From assembly GCF_001679485.1 (NCBI RefSeq), contig NZ_LZOZ01000002.1, forward strand, positions 1 through 7,858: DNA of 7,858 bases, given 5' to 3'. This document shows, one piece after another, positions 1 to 6,921 of this stretch (positions are counted from its first letter, which is position 1; each line of letters starts with the position of its first letter). Below the pieces are notes generated by a model. It saw nothing but the letters and a program-made list of their open reading frames with translations, had not been told where the DNA came from and searched no databases. The stretch comes from Haemophilus sp. CCUG 60358 (GTDB lineage: Bacteria > Pseudomonadota > Gammaproteobacteria > Enterobacterales > Pasteurellaceae). A program made the position numbers and the translations under genes.

Positions 1-327
1 GGCTTCCTCCTGAAGTCTGAGCTTTCTCAACTCCTTTAGGTAAGCGACCTCCGCTTCAAGCTGTAAAATTCTCAGACGTAAGCGGTCTTCTTCTGTTTTA
101 GGTGGAGGAGGCATTCTGGCATATTTAGGTTTCATTGGCGGTCGTCCTGATGGTTTATAAGGAATAAGTCCTTTTATGCCACTTTTTTCAAAGCGTTTCA
201 ACTAGGTTCCAACTAATGTGTCAGAGGGGATATTGTAAAAACGAGCGGCCTCTCGAATGCTCATTTTCCCTTTTAGGATAGGTTGAAGAACCTGTAATTT
301 AAATTCTGTTGTGTAGTGTTTACCCAT
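1..327 (-). pseudogene. IS3-family transposase orfA, interrupted by an in-frame amber codon, partial at window edge
   Basis: The frame opens with ATG at 327-325 (MGKHYTTEFKLQVL) and continues through a helix-turn-helix segment (about residues 8-45, with SIREAARFYNI at 23-33). After a proline- and lysine-rich linker it enters a leucine-rich, charged helix (about 78-109, RLRLRILQLEAEVAYLKEL), which in this family mediates transposase multimerisation. At codon 42 (204-202) a TAG interrupts an otherwise intact frame. The context GT-stop-LKRFEKSG suggests that a tryptophan codon TGG became TAG by one base change. Reading then continues open to the window edge, so 109 codons are visible. A functional IS3 enzyme needs this protein and its frameshift fusion to orfB, so this copy is probably inactive unless the stop is suppressed or is a sequencing error. 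Confidence 0.8.
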
Positions 328-333
328 AAAAAA

Positions 334-382
334 ATCTGCACCTCAATTGTTGGTTGTTTAGTCCAACTTTTGGGGTGCAGAT
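334..382 (-). promoter_or_regulatory. Palindrome at the IS tip, covering the region just upstream of the orfA start
   Basis: The nine bases ATCTGCACC at 334-342 are exactly complementary to GGTGCAGAT at 374-382. An inner stem (GTTGG 349-353 with CCAAC 363-367) nests between them. In a minus-strand transcript entering from outside the element this would fold into a two-part hairpin ending seven bases before the orfA ATG. It would bury the only purine-rich candidate ribosome site (GAGG, complement of 341-344). A transcript starting inside the element would lack the outer arm. Comparable protection against incoming transcription is known for IS10 and IS50; its operation here is inference. Confidence 0.5.
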
Positions 383-384
383 CA
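359..384 (-). repeat. Terminal inverted repeat of the left IS (orfA side)
   Basis: Read inward from 384 on the minus strand this 26-base end begins TGATCTGCACCCCAAAA and ends TGGACTA. It pairs with the repeat at 7483-7508. No target-site duplication can be checked because the other end of this copy is outside the window. Confidence 0.8.
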
Positions 385-389
385 ATTTG

Positions 390-398
390 ACCGCACTT
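390..398 (-). repeat. Uptake signal sequence (perfect 9-mer) between ndh and the left IS
   Basis: ACCGCACTT on the plus strand is the complement of AAGTGCGGT, the core of the Haemophilus DNA uptake signal. It lies between the ndh stop and the IS tip, with only five bases (CAAAT on the minus strand) separating it from the TGAT that begins the element. Uptake signals downstream of genes often come as inverted pairs forming terminators; only one arm remains here. Confidence 0.9.
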
Positions 399-404
399 TT
401 TGTA

Positions 405-1739
405 TTAATGTAATTTCAATCTTGGTTTTAAATAGTGGTTAAGTTTATCCACTAAAATAATCAAGCCAATCTTAATACATCCATGCAAAGCATGTTGGTG
501 CATGCGATATAAAGACACATACGCAAACTGTGCAAATTTACCTTGAACAGTTAGTGGGTTTTTCCCAAATTTATTTGAAATGCTCCCCAATGCGGTAAAA
601 CTTGAAAGAGAAACCAAGGTTCCTTTATCGTTGTATTTGAATGCTTTTAATGGTTTTTGCTCAAAAAGTGCAAAGATATTTTTTGCACAAGCTTTTGCCA
701 TTTGGTGTGCCGCTTGCGCTCTTGGTGGGACTAGTTTACCGTTTGGTTGCATTAATGCCGCACAGTCACCAATGGCAAAAATACTGTCATCCACCGTAGT
801 TTGAAGGGTATCTTTTACCACTAATTGATTGATACGGTTAAGCTCTAATCCATCGAATTGCTGTGTCACCGTTGAGGTGCGAACACCCGCCGCCCACACA
901 ATAAGATCAGCTTTGATTTCTTCGCCATCTTTGGTGATAAGAGTATTTGGTTGGGCTTCCGTGATCATCGTATTTAATTTCACGTTTGCACCCATTTCTT
1001 GCAATTCATCTAATACCGCTGCAGATAAATTTTCGGGTAGAGCAGGCAGTAATCGAGGACCCGCTTCAACTAAAGTGACTTGTAAGCAAGAATTATCGAT
1101 TTTGCCGTAACCGTAAGAAGATAAGTCTTCAGTCGCATGATAAAGCTCTGCGGTTAATTCCACACCAGTAGCACCACCGCCAACAATCGCAATGTTGACT
1201 TTGCTTTCATCCACTAATTTTTGTTTAAATTCTTCTTCACCAATATCATCTAATACACGGTTTTCAGAGAATTTAAGGAATAATTCCAACATTCTTTGTT
1301 GGAAGCGAAGTGCTTGATCAGAGCTGTCTAAGAAAATACAGTTATCAGCCACGCCTTTTGTATTGAAATTATTCGATTTACTACCGATCGCAATCACTAA
1401 GTAATCATAAGGAATACGACGTGCAACCACGAGCATATCGCCTTCTTGCCCATAAACGGGGGCAAGTTCGACATATTTCTGTTCACGATTGATGCGCGTG
1501 ATCGAACCTTGTTCAAAGCTAAAATGGTGGTTTTTCCCGTGTGCACGATAGCTCAGAGAATCCGTGCCATCATCCATCACGCCCGTTGCAATTTCATGTA
1601 ATAAGGGTTTCCACAAGTGGGTCGCATTGCGATCCACAAGCGTCACTTTAGCCTGTTTTTTGCGACCTAATTTGTCGCCTAAAAATGTCGCTAACTCTAT
1701 ACCGCCGGCGCCACCGCCAACGATCACGACGTTTTTCAT
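405..1739 (-). CDS. ndh: Type II NADH dehydrogenase (NADH:quinone oxidoreductase)
   Basis: This 444-residue flavoprotein passes electrons from NADH to membrane quinone without pumping protons. Residues 3-13 form the FAD-binding Rossmann motif (VVIVGGGAGG). A second dinucleotide fold at 182-195 (IAIVGGGATGVE) should bind NADH. FAIGDCA at 321-327 is the second FAD contact, and AQAAHQ at 341-346 is the family's conserved quinone-side segment. The C-terminal stretch (about 420-444, IGLIILVDKLNHYLKPRLKLH) is hydrophobic then basic, as expected for a peripheral inner-membrane anchor. AGGAG lies about six bases before the ATG. Length and motifs match the E. coli and H. influenzae enzymes. Its 3' side is unusual: the IS begins 20 bases after the stop, with no terminator hairpin in between. 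Confidence 0.96.
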   Translation of the reverse strand: MKNVVIVGGGAGGIELATFLGDKLGRKKQAKVTLVDRNATHLWKPLLHEIATGVMDDGTDSLSYRAHGKNHHFSFEQGSITRINREQKYVELAPVYGQEGDMLVVARRIPYDYLVIAIGSKSNNFNTKGVADNCIFLDSSDQALRFQQRMLELFLKFSENRVLDDIGEEEFKQKLVDESKVNIAIVGGGATGVELTAELYHATEDLSSYGYGKIDNSCLQVTLVEAGPRLLPALPENLSAAVLDELQEMGANVKLNTMITEAQPNTLITKDGEEIKADLIVWAAGVRTSTVTQQFDGLELNRINQLVVKDTLQTTVDDSIFAIGDCAALMQPNGKLVPPRAQAAHQMAKACAKNIFALFEQKPLKAFKYNDKGTLVSLSSFTALGSISNKFGKNPLTVQGKFAQFAYVSLYRMHQHALHGCIKIGLIILVDKLNHYLKPRLKLH

Positions 1740-1830
1740 AAAGTACTCCTAAAAGCAAAATTGTTAAAAATGTTAAACTAATGTAATGATAGCATAACAA
1801 ATAAAAAGACGAAAAAATTTAATGGAAATG

Positions 1831-1839
1831 ACCGCACTT
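1831..1839 (-). repeat. Uptake signal sequence overlapping a stop codon
   Basis: A perfect complement of AAGTGCGGT begins at the stop codon of the HI_0552-like gene. The TAA (1841-1839) runs directly into the signal, giving TAAAGTGCGGT on the minus strand. It lies 91 bases before the ndh start. Confidence 0.9.
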
Positions 1840-2462
1840 TATTGATGGCAGCGATCGTAAAGCGGTTGTAACTGTTGAATGGTTTTTGTGATAAATGAAA
1901 CGGGATCGATTTTATGAAGTTCAGCTTTTTCAATGCTTTTCCCAATGCACCAAAAATCCTCATCTGAACGCAAGAGAAGATCTTTTTCAGAAATGTCCTT
2001 CACTTGGCGAAAATCATCATATTCGCTTTCATCTTCTCGCCAAATATCAAAATCAGAAAATTGTTTGAAATCAAATTGATCAAGCCACTGATTATATTGT
2101 TGCACATTAATTTGTGAGCGATCTGCACGATAGCAATGCCAATCTAAACACACTCTTAGTCGGCGACGATTTAATAGCACAGAAAAGATTGCTGCAGAAT
2201 TTTGATTAAACTCGTATTTAAAATAAGCGAAGAAATGTGCTCGAACCTGCCAGCCATTGGTCCAACTTTCAATATGCGGTTTCGCAAAAGGCATGCCAAG
2301 TTGCTTTGCCACTTCTTGAATAATCGCTTTCCAGTTATCCCAATGTAATTTGTAATCCGTTTTAATCGCCGGAATATCTTCCGGACAGAATTTCTTCATT
2401 TGAGCGAATTGATAGAAAGGAATATTGAACAGTTCACAAGATTCAGCCGTAAGCGAGAGCAT
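1839..2462 (-). CDS. HI_0552-like conserved protein of unknown function
   Basis: A 207-residue protein with no signal peptide and no membrane segment, so probably cytoplasmic. From memory it resembles the protein family named after H. influenzae HI_0552, which in Rd also follows apaH; I know of no established function. The centre (about 66-125) is rich in aromatic and basic residues (SWTNGWQVRAHFFAYFKYEF, then RRRLRVCLDWHCYRADRS), and residues 128-170 are acidic with many Asp, Glu and Phe. The ATG lies nine bases after the apaH stop. AAGGAAA serves as ribosome site and overlaps that stop (TAAGGAA), indicating translational coupling in the rsmA-apaH operon. It should therefore be co-expressed with Ap4A hydrolase, which is the only functional hint. 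Confidence 0.8.
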   Translation of the reverse strand: MLSLTAESCELFNIPFYQFAQMKKFCPEDIPAIKTDYKLHWDNWKAIIQEVAKQLGMPFAKPHIESWTNGWQVRAHFFAYFKYEFNQNSAAIFSVLLNRRRLRVCLDWHCYRADRSQINVQQYNQWLDQFDFKQFSDFDIWREDESEYDDFRQVKDISEKDLLLRSDEDFWCIGKSIEKAELHKIDPVSFITKTIQQLQPLYDRCHQ

Positions 2463-2471
2463 AGCGTTTCC

Positions 2472-3299
2472 TTAAAAATCACTGTAATTTTTGACTGCAC
2501 TTTGTGTGAAAAACTGTTTGTCTTCCCAGCGCAACATAGTCATTCGATTATTCCATACACAACCGGTATCCAAGGCATAGATACCTTTTGGAGTTGGCTC
2601 ATCGACTAAACTTGCCCAATGCCCAAAGACAATGGGAATTTGTTTATAAAGTGGATTATCTAAATTAAACCAAGGCGTGAGCTCCGCTGGTGCATCTTTT
2701 AAAGGGGATTTACAAGCAAAATCAAAGCGATGGTCCAAATAGCAAAAACGCATTCTAGTGAAAGCATTAATAATGTAACGATGACGCGCTAAGCCCTGCA
2801 AATCTGGTGACCAGCGATCAGGCTGTTCAGAATACATATTTTCAATGAGATAATGAAAATCGCCGTGCTGTAAAATCTGTTCAACTTCAGCCGCACAAGA
2901 TTTCGCAGTTTCCAAATCCCAATCGGGCGAAATACCAGCATGCGCCATCAGGAAGTTTAATTCTTCATTATGCACAAGTAATGGTTGGTGGCGTAACCAA
3001 TGAATCAGCTCATCAAAATCGGGTGCATTAAAAATAGCATCGACATGATCACGAGGTTTCACTTTTTTAATACCCAGTGCGGTCGCAATTAAGTGTAAAT
3101 CGTGATTACCTAGTACGGTTTGCGCGGCATTACCGAGTGATTTTACGAAACGAAGACATTCAAGTGATTTATCCCCACGCGCCACAAGATCCCCCACGAG
3201 ATAAAGTTTATCTTGCGTAGGATTGAAGCTCACACGTTCTAATAAAAGCTGTAATTCATCATAACAGCCTTGCAAATCACCGACGAAATAGGTTGCCAT
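2472..3299 (-). CDS. apaH: Bis(5'-nucleosyl)-tetraphosphatase, symmetrical (Ap4A hydrolase)
   Basis: This 275-residue cytosolic metallophosphoesterase cleaves diadenosine tetraphosphate to two ADP and so controls Ap4A alarmone levels and 5' Np4 caps on RNA. The calcineurin-like metal sites are all visible: GDLQG at 7-11, GDLVARGD at 36-43 and GNHD at 64-67. Further family blocks are [10 protein letters not shown] (119-128), GHWA (226-229) and ALDTGCVW (242-249). Length is close to the E. coli protein (about 280). It starts 15 bases after the rsmA stop, reproducing the rsmA-apaH order of gammaproteobacteria. The spacer reads AAAGAGCGGTCAAAA, so the weak ribosome site (AAAGAG) lies inside a one-mismatch uptake signal. 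Confidence 0.96.
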   Translation of the reverse strand: MATYFVGDLQGCYDELQLLLERVSFNPTQDKLYLVGDLVARGDKSLECLRFVKSLGNAAQTVLGNHDLHLIATALGIKKVKPRDHVDAIFNAPDFDELIHWLRHQPLLVHNEELNFLMAHAGISPDWDLETAKSCAAEVEQILQHGDFHYLIENMYSEQPDRWSPDLQGLARHRYIINAFTRMRFCYLDHRFDFACKSPLKDAPAELTPWFNLDNPLYKQIPIVFGHWASLVDEPTPKGIYALDTGCVWNNRMTMLRWEDKQFFTQSAVKNYSDF

Positions 3300-3314
3300 T
3301 TTTGACCGCTCTTT

Positions 3315-4178
3315 TTACTCTTCTGAATCTAAGATTTCATCTTTATTAATATCAGCTGGAGGATTATCTGCCAACCAGTTCGCTAAGCGCGCATAATCTG
3401 CGATAGCCAAATTTTCTGCACGTGCATTTAAATCAATACTAAGTGCGGTCAGATTTTCAGGTGAAAATAACGTTGAGAGTGCATTGCGCAGCGTTTTACG
3501 GCGTTGATTGAACGCTTGGGAGCAAACACGGTTCAGCCAATATAAATCTTTTACTGGATGTGGCAATTCTTTATGCGGAATTAAACGCACAACCGCTGAA
3601 TCTACTTTCGGTGCAGGTTTAAATGCAGAAGGTGGTACTTCAAGCACAGGCATCACTTGGCAGAAATATTGCGCCATAATGGTTAAACGACCGTAAGCTT
3701 TGCTATTTGGCCCTGCGCATAAGCGTTTCACCACTTCTTTTTGTAGCATGAAGTGCATATCTTGAATCACATCATGATACTTAAATAAGTGGAACATCAA
3801 TGGAGTGGAAATGTTGTAAGGCAAGTTACCAAATACACGTAATTTTTGCCCTTTTTCTGCTAAATTCTCTTTTGTATAAAGCTCACCAAAATCAAATTGC
3901 ATCGCATCCGTTTCAATAACGGTGAGCTTTTGATGTAAAAATGGATGATGACGTAAACGTTCTGCAAGGTCTCGGTCAAGCTCTACCACAGTCAGATGAT
4001 CGACAAGTTCACCAACCGGTTCTGTTAATGCGCCAAGTCCCGGACCAATTTCCACTAAGAATTGATTGGGTTGTGGGTAAATCGCCGCCACGATACCTTG
4101 AATCACAGAAGTATCATGTAAAAAGTTTTGACCAAAGCGTTTACGCGCCGTATGGCCTAAGTGTTTTTTTGAATTCAT
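3315..4178 (-). CDS. rsmA: 16S rRNA (adenine1518/adenine1519-N6)-dimethyltransferase
   Basis: RsmA (KsgA) uses S-adenosylmethionine to dimethylate two adjacent adenines in helix 45 of 16S rRNA late in 30S assembly. Loss gives kasugamycin resistance. Of the 287 residues, the N-terminal RKRFGQNFL (12-20) is the family signature, EIGPGLG (43-49) is the SAM loop and VVELD (64-68) the acidic ribose contact. NLPYN (118-122) is the catalytic motif [12 protein letters not shown] (186-195) and NQRRKTLRN (224-232) mark the C-terminal RNA-binding part. The acidic tail (DEILDSEE) is slightly longer than in E. coli (about 273 residues). No clear Shine-Dalgarno precedes the ATG. It is the first gene of the rsmA-apaH-HI_0552-like operon. 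Confidence 0.97.
   Translation of the reverse strand: MNSKKHLGHTARKRFGQNFLHDTSVIQGIVAAIYPQPNQFLVEIGPGLGALTEPVGELVDHLTVVELDRDLAERLRHHPFLHQKLTVIETDAMQFDFGELYTKENLAEKGQKLRVFGNLPYNISTPLMFHLFKYHDVIQDMHFMLQKEVVKRLCAGPNSKAYGRLTIMAQYFCQVMPVLEVPPSAFKPAPKVDSAVVRLIPHKELPHPVKDLYWLNRVCSQAFNQRRKTLRNALSTLFSPENLTALSIDLNARAENLAIADYARLANWLADNPPADINKDEILDSEE
3441..3449 (+). repeat. Uptake signal sequence inside rsmA
   Basis: A perfect AAGTGCGGT on the plus strand. On the coding strand it reads ACC GCA CTT, encoding Thr-Ala-Leu at residues 244-246 of RsmA. Confidence 0.9.
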
Positions 4179-4207
4179 AAGTACTATTTAATAAGAAAAG
4201 TGCAGTT

Positions 4208-4235
4208 ATTATAGAGCCTGTATTTCTTTTGTAAA
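4208..4235 (-). promoter_or_regulatory. Sigma-70 promoter of the rsmA-apaH-HI_0552-like operon
   Basis: On the minus strand TTTACA (4235-4230) is followed after 16 bases by a perfect TATAAT (4213-4208). Transcription would start near 4201, leaving an untranslated leader of about 23 bases with no strong ribosome site. The leader contains AAGTGCAGT in inverted form, a one-mismatch uptake signal. The whole element closely resembles the promoter of the upstream glycosyltransferase (5370-5397). Confidence 0.75.
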
Positions 4236-4261
4236 TTTTAGTGTAACTGTCATGGGCAATA

Positions 4262-5335
4262 TCATTTAGCGATGACTTCCAGTATTGCTTTAATATGATG
4301 ACTCAAACTTGGATTATAACGAATACAGTCCATTGGATTGAGAATGCGATGTTGATGTTCAGATGCTTGTTTTACTGATTTTTGAATTGCATCATCCAAT
4401 GTATTCATGTTTTCTCTAGAAAATGTATAGCCAAATGCATTTTGTAATACTTCTAGACACCCCATGTTTTCAGAAAAAATAACTGGCGTACCAGATAATA
4501 TGGATTCTAGTCCAACAAGCCCAAATGGCTCATATTGAGATGCCATAATGGTGAAATCTGCAGCTTGATATAATTCAGGCATATTTTTGCAAAAACCAAG
4601 CGAAGAGATTTTAGGATTTTCTTCTACAGGCGTTCCTGCTACCACTAAGCGAATCGGTAACTGAGTTTTTTCAAAATATTTTTTTAAAATATTAAAACCT
4701 TTTCGCGTATGCCCAGTAGAAGGAAATAGGTAAATGATTTCATCTTTTTTGAAACCTAACTTTTCTCTGAGCTTCACTCTTTCTTCTTCATTGATTTGTG
4801 TGAATTTATCTGTATTAATAGGAGGATAAATCACATCAATTTTGTTTTCTGGGATATGATATAACTCAATGAGTTCTTTTTTCATCAATGCAGAATGAGC
4901 GATGACATATTTGGATTGATTTAAGGATTTTTGTTCACCCATGATTTTAAATCGATCTGATATGCTTGGCTTTTTCTTTGATGCTTGTAGATATCCTTTA
5001 TGATTTCCACCACAAATAACCACATCAGATAGGGTATAAGAGGTGGTAAGTGAGACTTCTGATGTTTCTTTATATTTATTTGAAAAATAGGAAAGAAATG
5101 AGGTTCTCCATTTTTTAGGAACAAAAGAAAGATTAACCTTAACTGGATTAATTAAATTATATTCAGGTAATGCAGTATCAAACTTGGCAGAGTAAATTTT
5201 AGGTGTAATGTTTGCCTGAGATAATCCATTAACAATATCAATAAGATATCGTTCCATACCTCCGCCATATTGAAATTTTTGACAGGTTAATGAAATATTT
5301 GGGTGATTATTATTACTTAGTAATGTTTTATTCAT
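4262..5335 (-). CDS. GT4-family glycosyltransferase, probably for lipooligosaccharide
   Basis: A 357-residue retaining glycosyltransferase of the GT-B fold. GGGMER at 24-29 is the N-terminal glycine-rich acceptor-side loop. VIYPPINTDKF (168-178) leads into the second Rossmann domain, STGHTRKGF (206-214) carries the donor-phosphate-binding basic residues, and E269-PFGLVGL-E277 is the EX7E donor-binding pair of family GT4. There is no signal peptide or membrane span, so it should act on the cytoplasmic face of the inner membrane. Codon use is visibly richer in A and T than in the neighbours, suggesting an acquired gene. From memory, H. influenzae Rd carries the unrelated glycosyltransferase lic2A one gene away (between ksgA and apaH), which supports a surface-glycan role. 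Sugar donor and acceptor cannot be told. No tetranucleotide phase-variation tract is present. Confidence 0.88.
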   Translation of the reverse strand: MNKTLLSNNNHPNISLTCQKFQYGGGMERYLIDIVNGLSQANITPKIYSAKFDTALPEYNLINPVKVNLSFVPKKWRTSFLSYFSNKYKETSEVSLTTSYTLSDVVICGGNHKGYLQASKKKPSISDRFKIMGEQKSLNQSKYVIAHSALMKKELIELYHIPENKIDVIYPPINTDKFTQINEEERVKLREKLGFKKDEIIYLFPSTGHTRKGFNILKKYFEKTQLPIRLVVAGTPVEENPKISSLGFCKNMPELYQAADFTIMASQYEPFGLVGLESILSGTPVIFSENMGCLEVLQNAFGYTFSRENMNTLDDAIQKSVKQASEHQHRILNPMDCIRYNPSLSHHIKAILEVIAK

Positions 5336-5369
5336 TTCTTTATACCATCGAAGAGATTACTATGTACCC

Positions 5370-5397
5370 ATTATAGGGGGAGTTTTTCTTTTGTAAA
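5370..5397 (-). promoter_or_regulatory. Sigma-70 promoter of the glycosyltransferase gene
   Basis: TTTACA (5397-5392) and a perfect TATAAT (5375-5370) are 16 bases apart on the minus strand. Transcription would start near 5363 and give a leader of about 28 bases. The ribosome site is weak (AAAGAA just before the ATG). Element and spacer are largely the same as at the rsmA promoter. Confidence 0.75.
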
Positions 5398-5494
5398 TCA
5401 TTCCTAAGTCTTGATACAACGTACAAATTGGTGAAAAAAGTGATTTTTTTCTGTTCAATTTTATTTTAATCTTTCGTCTAACGCCAAAAACGGC

Positions 5495-5500
5495 TATAAT
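5495..5500 (+). promoter_or_regulatory. Probable -10 element of infA
   Basis: A perfect TATAAT on the plus strand 66 bases before the infA ATG. At 17-base spacing the -35 position reads TTTCGT (5472-5477), a poor match. The promoter is divergent from that of the glycosyltransferase, about 100 bases away. This divergent region (5336-5566) shows no other clear operator. Confidence 0.6.
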
Positions 5501-5521
5501 CCGCCCGTTTTTCATTTATAA

Positions 5522-5785
<264 letters not shown>

Positions 5786-5800
5786 TTTAGAAATAAAAGG

Positions 5801-5830
5801 AAAGCCGATATGTTGATATCGGCTTTTTTT
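5801..5830 (+). terminator. Rho-independent terminator of infA
   Basis: An 11-base perfect stem (AAAGCCGATAT 5801-5811 with ATATCGGCTTT 5816-5826) closes on a GTTG loop and runs into a T tract. It ends transcription before the ribosomal promoter that begins 23 bases further on. Confidence 0.95.
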
Positions 5831-5852
5831 GTTTGAAAAGCGTACAAATTAT

Positions 5853-5880
5853 TTGAAGTCTGGAAAAAAATCTGTATAAT
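5853..5880 (+). promoter_or_regulatory. Sigma-70 promoter of the rpsF-priB-rpsR-rplI operon
   Basis: TTGAAG (5853-5858), then 16 bases, then a perfect TATAAT (5875-5880). The following CGGCGCCC is a GC-rich discriminator of the sort found at stringently controlled ribosomal promoters. Transcription should begin near 5887 and give a leader of about 88 bases. Confidence 0.8.
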
Positions 5881-5886
5881 CGGCGC

Positions 5887-5974
5887 CCTTAGCCACGTTC
5901 ATTTTTTCGTTCCTTGCCTTTGCAGATTGGTGGCTAATCTACGTCAAAGGCTGATTAACCCGTAAGGAGCAGTA
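5887..5974 (+). promoter_or_regulatory. Structured leader of rpsF, candidate S6:S18 autoregulatory element
   Basis: Two exclusive folds are visible. In one, TTAGCCAC (5889-5896) pairs perfectly with GTGGCTAA (5930-5937). In the other, GCCTTTG (5916-5922) pairs with CAAAGGC (5945-5951), enclosing AGATT (5924-5928) paired with AATCT (5936-5940). A further short pairing of TACG (5940-5943) with CGTA (5961-5964) would reach the edge of the ribosome site AAGGAG (5964-5969) and bring ACCCG (5958-5962) into an internal loop. Many bacteria regulate rpsF operons by binding of the S6:S18 pair to a leader with a CCG-containing bulge. Assigning that here is inference. Confidence 0.45.
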
Positions 5975-6338
5975 ATGCGTCACTACGAAATCGTGTTTAT
6001 GGTTCATCCGGACCAAAGCGAGCAAGTACCAGGTATGATCGAACGTTACACAGGTTCTGTTAAAGAAGCTGGTGGTCAAGTTCATCGCCTAGAAGATTGG
6101 GGTCGTCGTCAATTAGCGTACCCAATTAACAAATTACACAAAGCACACTATGTGCTTATGAATGTAGAAGCGCCTCAACAAGTCATCGACGAGCTAGAAA
6201 CGACTTTCCGTTATAACGATGCTGTATTACGCAGTCTTGTTATCCATACTAAGCACGCCGTAACCGAAGCGTCCCCAATGAAAGCGGCTAAAGAAGAACG
6301 TAAACCTTTAGCTGAAGTTGAAAACAACGATTTTGAGG

Positions 6339-6352
<14 letters not shown>
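5975..6352 (+). CDS. rpsF: Small ribosomal subunit protein bS6
   Basis: A 125-residue ferredoxin-like protein that pairs with bS18 and binds the central domain of 16S rRNA on the 30S platform. [18 protein letters not shown] at the start, [23 protein letters not shown] (about 39-61) and [12 protein letters not shown] (78-89) are typical. The C-terminal tail after residue 95 is charged and ends DAEE, the kind of end to which RimK adds glutamates in E. coli. TAAGGAG precedes the ATG by about five bases. It is the first gene of the operon, and its last codons overlap priB by 14 bases. bS18 is encoded two genes on, in line with their joint assembly and regulation. Confidence 0.98.
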
Positions 6353-6907
<555 letters not shown>

Positions 6908-6921
6908 GAAGGAGTTAGGAA

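Larger units (their letters stand above)
1..384 (-). mobile_element. IS3-family (IS150-like) insertion sequence, upstream end, truncated by window edge
   Basis: This is the transposase-start end of an IS lying on the minus strand and running out of the window to the left. The outer tip reads TGATCTGCACCCC inward from position 384. It matches the tip of the second IS at the right of the window (TGATCTGACCCC from 7483) at about 23 of 26 positions with one gap in each, so the two are terminal inverted repeats of one IS type. Inside is an orfA-like frame beginning at 327 with a helix-turn-helix and a basic leucine-rich helix, as in IS3-family elements. The element lies 20 bases beyond the ndh stop codon, next to an uptake signal. 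The exact IS name cannot be given from sequence alone. Confidence 0.85.

Noticed and set aside
580..1752. Several plus-strand open frames (580-804, 829-1110, 1564-1752)
   Set aside because: They lie antisense within the well-supported ndh gene, have no ribosome sites and no recognisable protein pattern.
1778..1963. Short minus-strand frame with a hydrophobic end
   Set aside because: It overlaps the 3' end of the HI_0552-like gene in another frame, and its phenylalanine-rich tail comes from A/T-rich intergenic DNA.
2400..2609. Plus-strand frame across the apaH and HI_0552-like junction
   Set aside because: It is antisense to two supported genes and lacks a ribosome site or family resemblance.
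3508..4180. Plus-strand frames antisense to rsmA (3508-3696, 3941-4180)
   Set aside because: rsmA is certain, and these frames are shadows without supporting signals.
4921..5124. Minus-strand frame inside the glycosyltransferase
   Set aside because: It is a different frame of the same strand within a gene whose GT4 motifs run through this stretch.
4262..5340. Phase-variation repeat tract in or before the glycosyltransferase
   Set aside because: I looked for tetranucleotide repeats as in lic2A; only short A/T runs such as the ATTATTATTA-like stretch near 5308 occur, too short for slippage switching.
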